Part shown: one piece after another, positions 8,077 to 16,871 of the stretch | Numbering within the stretch: position 1 is the stretch's first letter | How the letters are laid out: each line of letters begins with the position of its first letter | Assembly (NCBI GenBank): GCA_002420235.1 | Contig: DIHQ01000016.1 | Coordinates: 1-20,374 of the forward strand | Origin: Flavobacteriales bacterium UBA5692 | Lineage (GTDB): Bacteria; Bacteroidota; Bacteroidia; Flavobacteriales_D; Sanyastnellaceae | Length of the DNA stretch: 20,374 nt | Reading direction: 5' to 3' | Translations under genes and position numbers: made by a program | The notes under the pieces: generated by a model | What the model saw: only the letters and a program-made list of their open reading frames with translations | Database searches by the model: none | Told to the model about the DNA's origin: nothing

Positions 8077-9113
8077 TCCTGGCCAAATAAGTCCGTGTAC
8101 TCTGAAAAAATCAAGAAATCAACGTCCGTTTGTACATCGCGATCGGCATTTTCTGGGCAAGCGGCAGATGCATTGAACGGACAGGCTTGGCATGCAATTC
8201 GAATTGCGGTGATGTCGCCCGGGGTACGGATATTATCACCGCCTTCGTGCTTGACTTCAAAATCTGTATAGGGCACGGTGATAAACTCCCATCCATTCCA
8301 ATCAATGGGTCGGATTTGGTGTCGATACACCTCGTTGCCAGCACCGAAAACGTCCGCACCGTTGTTGGCTTGATTGTCATCAAATGGCTCGTCCGATTCG
8401 GAAATGGAGATGTTCAAAAATTGATCCGTCGCTGGAATTCCACCTGTGCCAGAGAGTACGCCAAGGTTGAGATAGAACTCAGAAGCTGCTACTGTGGCAT
8501 CGGAGAAGTCGACAGGGATGTCAATGTATCCTAAGCTCCAATCCCAACCTACCTTCCCCCCCATTTTGAAATAGCCCGCACCAAGCAAGGGATTATCATC
8601 GGCCAATTCAAAGGTCATGTTCCCTCCATCCTGCCTCCACACCAAGGCCCCTTCAGGAAGTCCCGCATCGAAATCTGCCACCCGAATGCCGTCGAAGTTC
8701 ACGAGACCTGTGATGGTCAGCGTATCGTGTAAAACCGCGCCTTCGTCCGCGACATTCAACGACACCGCACAATCTTCGAGCTCAAAAAATGGCAAACTCG
8801 AAGAGGTGCCACTCCAAACCACTGCGCCATTTTCCAAGTTTTGAGAGAAGCCGCTAAAGGCCTTCGAACCACCCGATGACAATCCTTGAATCTCCAACTG
8901 CCAGTTGACCGGTTTATTGAACGTTGCCGAAAATTCAACGGTCTCATCAATGGAGAAATTCGGACTGGTCGTTGAGAGGGTTAGGGAATCGATGATTTCA
9001 AATTCACCAAAAAGCTCACTCAATGATGGGCCCTCGTAACCATCTTTTACGCAGCCGAATAGTGCCAAAACAGCACAGACAGCTACACCAGGGAGGATGA
9101 ATTGATTTCTCAT
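8073..9113 (-). CDS. Lipoprotein with Ig-like and jelly-roll glycan-binding-like domains
   Basis: The 346-residue product has a clear lipobox, LFG-C21, followed by VKDGYEGPS. Residues about 36-140 look like an Ig-type beta-sandwich (STTSPNFSIDETVEFSATF). Residues about 165-340 carry the carbohydrate-binding jelly-roll pattern, with GAGYFKMGG, GYIDIPVDFSD, WNGWEFITVPYTDF, DITAIRIACQACP and TDVDFLIFSEY. The overall plan resembles accessory surface glycan-binding lipoproteins of Bacteroidota polysaccharide loci, although there is no SusD-type TPR region. It is joined by ATGA overlaps to the upstream beta-barrel gene (9110-9113) and to the next lipoprotein (8073-8076). The tight coupling to the barrel suggests that the two work as a complex (inference). 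No family name is assigned. Confidence 0.8.
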   Translation of the reverse strand: MRNQFILPGVAVCAVLALFGCVKDGYEGPSLSELFGEFEIIDSLTLSTTSPNFSIDETVEFSATFNKPVNWQLEIQGLSSGGSKAFSGFSQNLENGAVVWSGTSSSLPFFELEDCAVSLNVADEGAVLHDTLTITGLVNFDGIRVADFDAGLPEGALVWRQDGGNMTFELADDNPLLGAGYFKMGGKVGWDWSLGYIDIPVDFSDATVAASEFYLNLGVLSGTGGIPATDQFLNISISESDEPFDDNQANNGADVFGAGNEVYRHQIRPIDWNGWEFITVPYTDFEVKHEGGDNIRTPGDITAIRIACQACPFNASAACPENADRDVQTDVDFLIFSEYTDLFGQE

Positions 9114-10846
9114 AAGTTAATGCTCAAGATAAAAAAGAGCCGCTGGTATTGAAAGTCGGGGGTTGCTTCATCCCGATGATTAGCACCCCACCATTGGTAC
9201 TGAATGGATGCGTAGGTATGCCTATTCCATTCATAGGACAACCCCGAGGCTAAAATCCAGTCCGAACGGTCGACTCGCACAGATTCGAAATTGAACAAGG
9301 TGCCATACGCATCACGAATAGAAAGGAATTCCTCGCCGGAGGCCGTCCAATGGGATACGGACGCGTGAATGGTCAGCGCATCTGAAAGCCCCGCCTTCAA
9401 TTCCATAGACGACTGCATCGAACGCAAGTCCAATTCCTCAAATTCATTGCCATCTCGGCGCGTCAACTCGGCTTTTGAATGGAACGTCACATCCACCCCT
9501 CTTTCAATATTCAGAACGTTCGGAGCAGCCCATTGGACCTGGCATTCCGCTCGACCAAACCGCCTTCTGTTTTCGGTTCCTTGGCCAATTACTTCGGAGA
9601 GCGCTGTGAGGTTCAAGGCCGCATTGACCGCTTTCTTCAGCCCCCCCCATTCGAGGCTTCCGAAGACACCCATCCTATTTGGTGTCGCATCGCCATAAGG
9701 ACTCACATTGCTCAAGAATGGATTGAATTGCATGAGCTGGGGAGCCAAGTCTTGGTTGTACAAAAGCGGATCAACGAGCAAATCGAAAACCGATAATCGC
9801 CGTGCGAGTTGATCGTTAGTGTACGTTGCAAAGGTCGAAGGCTGCATTGCACTAGACCAATCCAGCCTACGTGTCTGCGCCGCAGCGCTTCGAAACTCAG
9901 GTTCAACGTAGCGGTATCCCATGTTCCAATTCCAGAGCGAATCTGCCGATTTATGCCGGGAGTCCAACTCCCAAAATGCCCCCGAACTCAACAAATCGTT
10001 TTGACCCTCAGCCGCAAATTCCCAGGTGCGATTAGAAGTGCCCGCATGCAAAGTTGTTTCATGGGTCCAGCGCTCCCCGCCTTGCTGATGATGCAACACC
10101 GCACAATGCACGGGATTGCGAACAGCGACATCCAACGTGCCCGAGGTCGGCACCTCAAACAAATTCACGTGGTGAAGCCCCAGCTGCCACTGCTTCGTGA
10201 TGTCAGCTACGGCGGAAGCTCCACCAAGCAACCGGTCGCTCAAATAAGTGCCACTTGAATTCAGCACCGACCCCCTTGGACGCGTGATGAATGCATCAAT
10301 TGCCAGCGTTCGAATAAACCGAGCAAACTGAAGAGAAAAATCCGTTTGCAGTCCTTGCAATCGCCATCGGTTGTCTCCATAAAAATTTTCATAATCAATG
10401 ACGTCCCGATAAGGCTGAAAACCACAGCTTAACTCCTCCGCATCTGATGCGGAATTGAATAGTGTAAAGCGTGTTTGGCGCAAGAACATGTCCCCGACTT
10501 GGTAGCGAATCTTGTTGTCAATCGTACCTCGCAACGTCAATTGCCGAACATCTACAGACGTACCGGTCCCGAAAAATCCTCCGAGCTCGTTCCGCACGCG
10601 CAATTGCGCCATGACCTCCATGTCAGACGTCGGGTTCACGTGCACGTTGAGATCCAGTAAATTGTATCCTGCAGACGTGCTCTGTTGAGACACCGAATCC
10701 CCGGGGCTAGCTGCTCCCATTGCATCCCGTGCAAACAACGAACGCGACAAACCATCAAACCAAACAGTCGGCCGCTCCTGTGCTTTACAGAGGCTCATCC
10801 AAAAACAAAATGAAGCGAGAAGGAGTCCTTTGGGTCGAATCATCAT
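9110..10846 (-). CDS. Outer-membrane beta-barrel protein, unknown family
   Basis: The 578-residue protein has a signal peptide (about 1-23, ending LCKAQ). It has dense alternating polar/hydrophobic strands throughout and ends in QRLFFILSINL, typical of an outer-membrane barrel. An early conserved-looking block is VRQLTLRGTIDNKIRYQVGD followed by MFLRQTRFTLFN. There is no TonB-box, plug domain or CarboxypepD-like region, so it is not a SusC transporter. Its length is right for a roughly 16-20 strand barrel, although I cannot count strands reliably. The ATG shares one base with the stop of the upstream barrel gene (TAATG at 10844-10848), and its stop overlaps the following lipoprotein gene. A role as a porin or export/display barrel for the glycan is inferred only from context. 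Confidence 0.8.
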   Translation of the reverse strand: MMIRPKGLLLASFCFWMSLCKAQERPTVWFDGLSRSLFARDAMGAASPGDSVSQQSTSAGYNLLDLNVHVNPTSDMEVMAQLRVRNELGGFFGTGTSVDVRQLTLRGTIDNKIRYQVGDMFLRQTRFTLFNSASDAEELSCGFQPYRDVIDYENFYGDNRWRLQGLQTDFSLQFARFIRTLAIDAFITRPRGSVLNSSGTYLSDRLLGGASAVADITKQWQLGLHHVNLFEVPTSGTLDVAVRNPVHCAVLHHQQGGERWTHETTLHAGTSNRTWEFAAEGQNDLLSSGAFWELDSRHKSADSLWNWNMGYRYVEPEFRSAAAQTRRLDWSSAMQPSTFATYTNDQLARRLSVFDLLVDPLLYNQDLAPQLMQFNPFLSNVSPYGDATPNRMGVFGSLEWGGLKKAVNAALNLTALSEVIGQGTENRRRFGRAECQVQWAAPNVLNIERGVDVTFHSKAELTRRDGNEFEELDLRSMQSSMELKAGLSDALTIHASVSHWTASGEEFLSIRDAYGTLFNFESVRVDRSDWILASGLSYEWNRHTYASIQYQWWGANHRDEATPDFQYQRLFFILSINL

Positions 10847-12696
10847 TAAAACATCATTTTTATTTCAAGGGTCGACTCTGTGCCTCTCAAGTTGTTTTCC
10901 AAAAAATTTGGATCAGAGTAAAGGTAATGGGCGTGCCGCAGAAACAAGGTTGCTCTTTTCGACAGGCTCCAATCCATGCCCCACCCCAGCAAGCGACTCG
11001 TCTGATTGCGAGCCAAAAGGTCACCACTATCCCCTACGTCCGTCTGCTGATTCCCTCGAATGCGTTCTACACCGTAATTCATAACGAAAACCGTTCTACT
11101 GTTCCATTCGAAGCAAACGTCGATCTCAGAACTGTATTGGCGGAGCAGCGCTTCATCATCTAAAACGGGTGCTAGATTGAATTTAGGCTGGCACGTATTC
11201 ACGCGACCAAGGGCGAATACATAAACGTTTCGGCGTTCAAACGCAGATTTCCACTTCGCTTGGACCTCGGCTACACTGAAAAACTTCCGCATACGAGCTG
11301 GTGTTATCCCATCGGCTTCAAAAATATTCACCTCCTCATAGGTTCCTCGGTAGTTGGAGTTCAATGCGTTATAAGGGCCCCAACGTTGTCCGAACAAGTA
11401 CAACCTTGCTAGCATTTGTCCGTTGACGTTGTGCAGGTATGTCAGTCCATTGTCTGTGCTGTCTATTTCTGCAAAGCAGCCCATTCCCGCATTGAACTTC
11501 AATCGGCCTGCAGTCCATTCAAAGTTGAGCGATGCGCCTTGCCGGTTGTTGGCGGGTGATTGAAGCCCCACCATCGGACCCTGGTAAGGCGTTCGAATGG
11601 TAGCTCCCACACCTGCAACGTTCGGGAATACCTCGAGCACGGTCGTATTCAAAAAATTCCCAGTGACATTGACGAATTGGGGAGAAATCCGGTAGAGCTG
11701 AAGGGTCAAGGGCACCCGAAGGTTTTTATTCGTTCGCAAATTGAACAAGACCGCTTCACCGCCTCCCATATCGTATTGGGAATTGGCAAATCGTCCCCAG
11801 CCCACTTCCAATTGAGCCGTCCAGTGCTTCGATCGATAAACCGCTTCACCTGTGGATATCGAATACTGTTGGAAATCAGCTGCAGCAGGTGATTCACGGC
11901 GGAATGATTGCAGGAAGTTGTAGGAAACCTTGAGCGAATCGTTCAGCTCATTCTGCAGGTGGGCGCATGCAGTAAAATTATCGTTCCCTTCCTCCGCGGA
12001 GCGGTTAAAATTACTCTTTCCGATGACACCTTTAAAGGAGAAGTTCATTGGCAGTCGTTTGCCCTCGAAGAATATCCCCTGAAAAGCCCGGCTTCCATAC
12101 CGGACCCCTTCATCAATCAATCCGTTTGCATAGTAATGCTGGTAGCGCTGTCCCGCCTCAGCATCGACGGCAGTTTGAGGCCGACGCTCGAACAGGCTCA
12201 TGCGATTTAGCGAGCGATTGCCCCACACCGTCAATCGACTCTGTCGGTACCAAGCTACGCCACCCGATCGAAGACGAAAGCGACCGTAATCCGTCAAAAA
12301 TGTCGTTTCAAGGTTCAAACCGAGATCGAGCGTAAGGGATTGGTTCGCCTGTGAACTCCCTTTGTAAATGCTGTTGATCATGAAGTCCGCAGAGAACCGT
12401 ATGCGTTCTCGGCTCAGCCCTTTCAACTTCAACAATAGCATCGGTTCACGGTACAAGTCGCCCGCTATTAGCGCAAGGGTTTTTCCTGAATTATTAGGAA
12501 AGGTTTCATGTTGATTTCTGCCATACAAGTAAAACCGATAGAACCCGCTGAATTCAATGGATGAGGCCGGCGACTTTTCTGGAATCAGATTACTCGTAAA
12601 AATGTGCTTACTGTGGCTTTCTTGAGCCGCCAGTCTGAATGGCACAAGCATGCACGCAAGGGCTAAGACCATCGAGTAGGTAAACATGCGTTTCAC
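10846..12696 (-). CDS. Outer-membrane beta-barrel protein, unknown family
   Basis: The frame is open from an ATG at 12741, but the best signal peptide starts at the GTG at 12696 (MKRMFTYSMVLALACM..., ending RLAAQ) or the ATG at 12687. I chose 12696 because it gives a positively charged n-region; the product is then 616 residues. After a short linker (SSIEFSGFYRFYLYGR) the protein is a series of amphipathic strands to the C-terminal Phe (TLEIKMMF), the usual ending of an outer-membrane barrel. No plug domain or TonB box is seen and it is not SusC-like. It is followed without a gap by a second barrel of unrelated-looking sequence, with a 1-base TAATG overlap. The FGE gene lies 70 bases upstream, the widest gap inside the operon. 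Confidence 0.8.
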   Translation of the reverse strand: MKRMFTYSMVLALACMLVPFRLAAQESHSKHIFTSNLIPEKSPASSIEFSGFYRFYLYGRNQHETFPNNSGKTLALIAGDLYREPMLLLKLKGLSRERIRFSADFMINSIYKGSSQANQSLTLDLGLNLETTFLTDYGRFRLRSGGVAWYRQSRLTVWGNRSLNRMSLFERRPQTAVDAEAGQRYQHYYANGLIDEGVRYGSRAFQGIFFEGKRLPMNFSFKGVIGKSNFNRSAEEGNDNFTACAHLQNELNDSLKVSYNFLQSFRRESPAAADFQQYSISTGEAVYRSKHWTAQLEVGWGRFANSQYDMGGGEAVLFNLRTNKNLRVPLTLQLYRISPQFVNVTGNFLNTTVLEVFPNVAGVGATIRTPYQGPMVGLQSPANNRQGASLNFEWTAGRLKFNAGMGCFAEIDSTDNGLTYLHNVNGQMLARLYLFGQRWGPYNALNSNYRGTYEEVNIFEADGITPARMRKFFSVAEVQAKWKSAFERRNVYVFALGRVNTCQPKFNLAPVLDDEALLRQYSSEIDVCFEWNSRTVFVMNYGVERIRGNQQTDVGDSGDLLARNQTSRLLGWGMDWSLSKRATLFLRHAHYLYSDPNFLENNLRGTESTLEIKMMF

Positions 12697-12766
12697 ACCG
12701 AATAATACGCACGCTAAACGATAGTCGCAAAATGCCGCCATAATTTTTCAATTGAGGTACTTATTT

Positions 12767-13822
12767 CTACTCCTCAAAGTCTGAAACGCACCGAAATCCG
12801 ATGTGACTCATGCTCGTACTGGCTGAAAACGGCATACGAGCAGAAACACGGTAACTAGCGCAGTAGCTCGCATTACATAAAAATGAGCCTCCACGCATGA
12901 CGCGTTTAGGGTCGTACGGTTCAGGAGGATAATTCCACGTTTCGGGACCGCTCGGATTTCGAGCGACTGAATCCACAGAGTAAGAGGCATAGTGGCTTTC
13001 GTCATACCAATCCGAACAGATTTCCCAAACATTACCCGCAACGTCATAGATTCCGTAACCATTCGGCTCATAACTCCCCACTGGAGCCGTGCCCACAAAC
13101 CCATCCCATCCCTTATTCGATGTTGGAAAGATTCCATTCCACGTGTTGCAATGCGGCTCACCTTCTTCCACCCCTTCGCTCCCCCAGGGCATCGGGCTAT
13201 TTGGCAAGCCGCCGCGAGCTGCCCATTCCCATTCTGCCTCTGTCGGCAGTCGCTTACCAGCCCACTTCGCGTAGGCCGCTGCGTCTTCGTAAGTCACATG
13301 GACTACAGGGTGGTCCTTCAACCCCTCCAGGTCGCTATCCGATCCAAACGGATGACGCCAGTCCGCTCCTAGCACCCATGACCACCACTGAGAGTAGTCG
13401 ATGTAATTGAAAATTTCAGGGTTCGCTGTGAACACCATGGAACCCGGGAGTAAAAATTCTTCACTCGGTCTGGGAGTGCCGGGGGGGAGTTGTTGTTTGA
13501 ATTCGTCCCAATTGAGAGGACGCTCTGCAACCGTTCGGTATCCAGTTGTCGCGACAAATTCGCCAAAGGCAGCATTGGTCACCTCATGAACATCCATTAA
13601 GAAAGAATCAACTTGAACGCGATGACGCGGATACTCACGAGCAAGGGCGAGCGAATCTTCACTTGCCCCCCTCCAAAAGGCTCCAGCCGGCACATGGACC
13701 ATGGCGCTAGCACCGTCGCCCAAAGCTTTATTCGTTCGTGTGACTTCGTTTAACTCCGTCTCGGCACATCCCATCGCTGACACTACACATGCACAAAGTT
13801 TGCATATCATAGACATTCTCAT
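12767..13822 (-). CDS. Formylglycine-generating enzyme (FGE/SUMF1 family), predicted lipoprotein
   Basis: FGE oxidises the Cys of C-x-P-S-R sulfatase motifs to formylglycine, using oxygen and copper. This copy keeps the signature of genuine FGEs, not just the wider FGE-sulfatase fold. In numbering from the TTG at 13831, these are MVHVPAGAFWRG near 44, WW...GADWRHPFG at 149-163, HPVVHVT at 174-180 and WAGKRLPTEAEWEWAARGG at 190-208. The active-site pair is C319 and C324 in RGGSFLCNASYCASYR, followed by GFRCVSD; this aligns well with human SUMF1 (C336/C341). The N-terminus is a lipoprotein signal with lipobox SAMG-C22. The start is the ATG at 13822, 5 bases after the sulfatase stop; the frame also has a TTG at 13831 that would overlap that stop. 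Location next to three exported sulfatases fits a periplasmic activase. Confidence 0.95.
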   Translation of the reverse strand: MRMSMICKLCACVVSAMGCAETELNEVTRTNKALGDGASAMVHVPAGAFWRGASEDSLALAREYPRHRVQVDSFLMDVHEVTNAAFGEFVATTGYRTVAERPLNWDEFKQQLPPGTPRPSEEFLLPGSMVFTANPEIFNYIDYSQWWSWVLGADWRHPFGSDSDLEGLKDHPVVHVTYEDAAAYAKWAGKRLPTEAEWEWAARGGLPNSPMPWGSEGVEEGEPHCNTWNGIFPTSNKGWDGFVGTAPVGSYEPNGYGIYDVAGNVWEICSDWYDESHYASYSVDSVARNPSGPETWNYPPEPYDPKRVMRGGSFLCNASYCASYRVSARMPFSASTSMSHIGFRCVSDFEE

Positions 13823-13827
13823 AGCAT

Positions 13828-15267
13828 TCAATGGTAGGAGTTAAACGATTCCAAAGGATGCTCCTTCCACGTGATGCCTTCCGCCCATTTTGGTGCCCTC
13901 ACGCCATGGAGGTAAGCATCCAATTGTCGCTCCATTACTTCCGAGGTTGTCTGCAAGTCTGCTGTTCGGTCTGCAGTCTCTCCCAAATCTGCGTGCAAGT
14001 CATATAGGTAGGTCTCCCCTGTGTCTTGAAATTTCAAAAGTTTGAAATCGCCTTTTCGAAGGGCAGAATGCGGCCGTTTTAAAGCAATTCCATTTCGATA
14101 GGGCACATGAAATACCAATCCATCGGTCGCCCGAACAATTGTGGCTTCTTCCTCTTCAAAAAGCATTTCGTGAAAGCTTCCTCCATCCAGTGTCGGATCG
14201 CCTGCAATGGATCTTCCTGCCAATTGGGAGATCGTGGGTAAGATGTCAGATCCGGAAACTGTCTGATTGCAATAGGCACCTTTGGGAATGCCTGGTCCGG
14301 AGACGACCAACGGCACGCGGACCCCTCCTTCCATAGCATCCCACTTGCCTCTGCTAAGCGGGTAATTGAGGCTGCGCGTGTAGGGTTTGGCTCCGGGAAT
14401 ATTGGGCACAGAACCATTGTCCGACATGTAGAAAATATACGTATTCCCCCGCAAGCCCAGCGAATCCAAACCCCTCATCAATGCGCCTACACCGGCATCC
14501 AAATCGGCCGTCATAGCAGCAAAACCTACATCTTTATGCCTCATCCCTACCTCCTTAGATTCAAATGCTTCGAGCTGCCCTTGTGTTGCCTGAATCGAAG
14601 AGTGCACAGCGTAATGCGATACCTGCAAGTAAAAAGGGCGATTTGACGTCTTGGCCTTGGACATGAAATCCACTGCAGCATCGGTCAATTCTGCAATACG
14701 TTTTGGATCATCTTTAGTCTCAACCGCCCACTGGCTTCTGTCGTTAACGAACCCTCCTTCTTTATTTTGATTCGGGCCATCACTGTCATCATATCCGAGG
14801 GTCCTGGGATGGCTTCCCATGCCCCACTTTCCAAAATGACCCGCGACGTAGTTGCTATCGACACCTGAGAGCGCTTTTGGGATACTCAGAAGGGTACCGT
14901 GCGGTATATGATCCGTATTCATGCCCACCCGAACTACCGAGAGCCGCGCGGGAGTTTTTCCAAATTGGATGCTATATCTGGACGGAGCACAGACAGGAGC
15001 AGCGGCATATGCCTGGGAAAAAACCATGCCTGAATCCGCAAGAGCCTCCAAATGTGGCGTTTCGAAAAAATCGCTACGGGAGAGCGAATCTCCCTCAATC
15101 ATTTCTAAGGAAGTGCCATTCCAGCCCTGATCGTCGACCAAGATGAAGAGAAAGTTCGGTGGAAGCTGCTCCGAGTCAAGGCTCTTTTCAGCATTGCAAC
15201 CAACCAAAATTGCGCCCAGCACAAACAATAACGTAGCAGTCCCTTGGTCAACTTTTCTTCTAGGCAT
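13828..15267 (-). CDS. Type I (formylglycine) sulfatase, arylsulfatase A-like lipoprotein
   Basis: The 479-residue sulfatase has a good lipobox (LVG-C24). The formylglycine motif is C93-A-P-S-R followed by YSIQFGK. Metal ligands are D45/D46 (LVDDQGWN) and the SDNG pair further on. The RGKWDAMEGGVRVPLVV block is typical of arylsulfatase A-like enzymes. The usual GKWHLG motif reads GKWGMG (about 146-151), so the His that normally contacts the formylglycine side is replaced by Gly. I recall GKWG variants from other sulfatase subfamilies, so this does not by itself mean loss of activity. Sulfate position and sugar are not determined. Its ATG lies 3 bases after the stop of the upstream sulfatase (TGA-GAT-ATG), and its stop is 5 bases before the FGE start. 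Confidence 0.95.
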   Translation of the reverse strand: MPRRKVDQGTATLLFVLGAILVGCNAEKSLDSEQLPPNFLFILVDDQGWNGTSLEMIEGDSLSRSDFFETPHLEALADSGMVFSQAYAAAPVCAPSRYSIQFGKTPARLSVVRVGMNTDHIPHGTLLSIPKALSGVDSNYVAGHFGKWGMGSHPRTLGYDDSDGPNQNKEGGFVNDRSQWAVETKDDPKRIAELTDAAVDFMSKAKTSNRPFYLQVSHYAVHSSIQATQGQLEAFESKEVGMRHKDVGFAAMTADLDAGVGALMRGLDSLGLRGNTYIFYMSDNGSVPNIPGAKPYTRSLNYPLSRGKWDAMEGGVRVPLVVSGPGIPKGAYCNQTVSGSDILPTISQLAGRSIAGDPTLDGGSFHEMLFEEEEATIVRATDGLVFHVPYRNGIALKRPHSALRKGDFKLLKFQDTGETYLYDLHADLGETADRTADLQTTSEVMERQLDAYLHGVRAPKWAEGITWKEHPLESFNSYH

Positions 15268-15270
15268 ATC

Positions 15271-16866
15271 TCAATCTGTTTTTGGCTTCAGGAATGTCTG
15301 TTCTCCATGTTCATCGAAGATGTCACCATACGTTATATTCGGGGCCTTGTGCGCCGGCTGTGCGTTATCAAACTGTCGTCCCAAACCTGCGGGTTTTGCC
15401 TCGGCTTCTGTAATTCTCGATTCCAATACGAACCGCAACGAATCGAAAGGATAACCCTCAATTCCACCTGAGACCAGGTTGTACATCTCCTCCGGGTCTA
15501 CTGCACGATCATAAAATTCCCATTCCAGCTCTTCACCTTTGTTCCAGCGCGTAATCCTGTAGCGGCCATCGACAAGGGAATGGCCCCTGCCCCATTGCGT
15601 TAGCGCATTTTCATGCAACGGATCACGGTCTGTCACATCATCAGAATTGGATGACAACAAAGGTGCTAAACTCTGACCGGCAAGAAATGGCGGGGGGACG
15701 ATACCCGTTAAATCCATAAGTGTCGGATATATGTCAATTAATTCAACAAAAGAATCATTTAAAGACCCCTTTTGTGATGACTTGGGAGCGTAAATCATCA
15801 GCGGCACATGCGTCGAATTTTGAAACAGCGTCTCTTTCTGCCAGTGACCGTGCTCACCAAGGTGATAACCATGATCTGATGTGATAACAACAACCGTATT
15901 TTTATCCAAACCCGTCTCTTCCAGTTTTCGCAAAACTCGCCCGATTTGCTCGTCTAAAAATGATACCGTTGCGAAGTAGGCTGCCTTGATTTCTTGTGCA
16001 AGTTCACCCTGTAATAATTCGGTTGGATTTTGTTTCCGGCGAATTGATTTCTGAGCGCTTTCAGGAAGCGTTTCTAGGTAATCTGCAGGCATTACGGGCA
16101 CCTCTATTTGACCCTTATCGTATTTGGCAAAAAATTGTTTTGGGGCCACGAATGGGGTGTGCGGACGGTAGAATCCCAAAGCCAAGAAAAACGGTTCTCC
16201 AGATGCAGCCAATTTGTCGAGCTGCTCCACAGCCTCTGTCGCACCTATCCCATCAGTTTGTTCCTCACTTGTTCCATCCATGGCGAGCCAACTCAAGGTG
16301 CCTCCATATTTTCGAGGGCTGAGCGTCTTAATCTTGTACTCTTCCCTTTTATCCCGGCCATAAGGGTGAATCGTTTGATCCCACGAGTAAATATCATCAA
16401 CACCTGCTGTACCGATGGCACTCGGATTATCGTAGTGAAAAATTTTACCTATTCTTATTGAGCGATAGCCACTTTGCCGAAACCTCTGTCCCATGGTGAT
16501 AACATCAGGGATGGCATCACGGATGTAGATGTTGTTTCGAAAAATCTTCGTTTGATCTGGGTACAAGCCCGTCATCATCGAAGCCCGAGAGGGTCCACAA
16601 TGAGGATACTGTGCGTGAGCATTCTGAAACACAATGGCTCGTTCAGCAAAATCATCAAGGTTTGGGGACTTGACTAAGGGGTGGCCGAAGATACTGAGAT
16701 CGCAATTCAAATCATCAGCAACGATGAAAAGCACATTCCGGTGCGCTGTATTTTGAGTTGTCGGTGAGAGAGTAGTTTGACAGCCCAGCACAACGGCAGA
16801 CAAGAGGGTCAATCCCAGGCACTTGGTGCACGCCTTACCGAACTTCGTTACTTCCAACGCGCCCAC
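15271..16866 (-). CDS. Type I (formylglycine) sulfatase, iduronate-2-sulfatase-like lipoprotein
   Basis: The 531-residue protein has a lipobox VLG-C29. The formylglycine motif is C90-G-P-S-R followed by ASMMTGLYPDQT. D51/D52 (VADDL) and TSDHGYHLGEHGHW supply metal and substrate ligands, and GKIFHYDNPS replaces GKWHLG as in iduronate-2-sulfatases. The FFLALGFYRPHTPFVAPKQF segment also matches that group (the SulfAtlas S1_7-type set). In marine bacteria this group acts on several algal sulfated glycans, so iduronate is not implied. The start codon is GTG at 16866, 5 bases after the stop of the T9SS cargo gene; I see no better in-frame ATG before the signal peptide. It is the first of the three sulfatases in the operon. 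Confidence 0.94.
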   Translation of the reverse strand: MGALEVTKFGKACTKCLGLTLLSAVVLGCQTTLSPTTQNTAHRNVLFIVADDLNCDLSIFGHPLVKSPNLDDFAERAIVFQNAHAQYPHCGPSRASMMTGLYPDQTKIFRNNIYIRDAIPDVITMGQRFRQSGYRSIRIGKIFHYDNPSAIGTAGVDDIYSWDQTIHPYGRDKREEYKIKTLSPRKYGGTLSWLAMDGTSEEQTDGIGATEAVEQLDKLAASGEPFFLALGFYRPHTPFVAPKQFFAKYDKGQIEVPVMPADYLETLPESAQKSIRRKQNPTELLQGELAQEIKAAYFATVSFLDEQIGRVLRKLEETGLDKNTVVVITSDHGYHLGEHGHWQKETLFQNSTHVPLMIYAPKSSQKGSLNDSFVELIDIYPTLMDLTGIVPPPFLAGQSLAPLLSSNSDDVTDRDPLHENALTQWGRGHSLVDGRYRITRWNKGEELEWEFYDRAVDPEEMYNLVSGGIEGYPFDSLRFVLESRITEAEAKPAGLGRQFDNAQPAHKAPNITYGDIFDEHGEQTFLKPKTD

Positions 16867-16871
16867 CCGAT

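Noticed and set aside
9809..10258. Plus-strand open frame of 149 codons
   Set aside because: It is a shadow of the outer-membrane barrel gene on the other strand.
9110..12696. SusC-type TonB-dependent transporters
   Set aside because: Neither barrel has a plug domain, CarboxypepD-like N-terminus or TonB box, and both are much shorter than SusC.
12697..12766. Possible internal promoter (TTTG and TATTATTC) before the first barrel gene
   Set aside because: The -7 element has two mismatches and would lie only a few bases before the chosen start, so the support is too weak.
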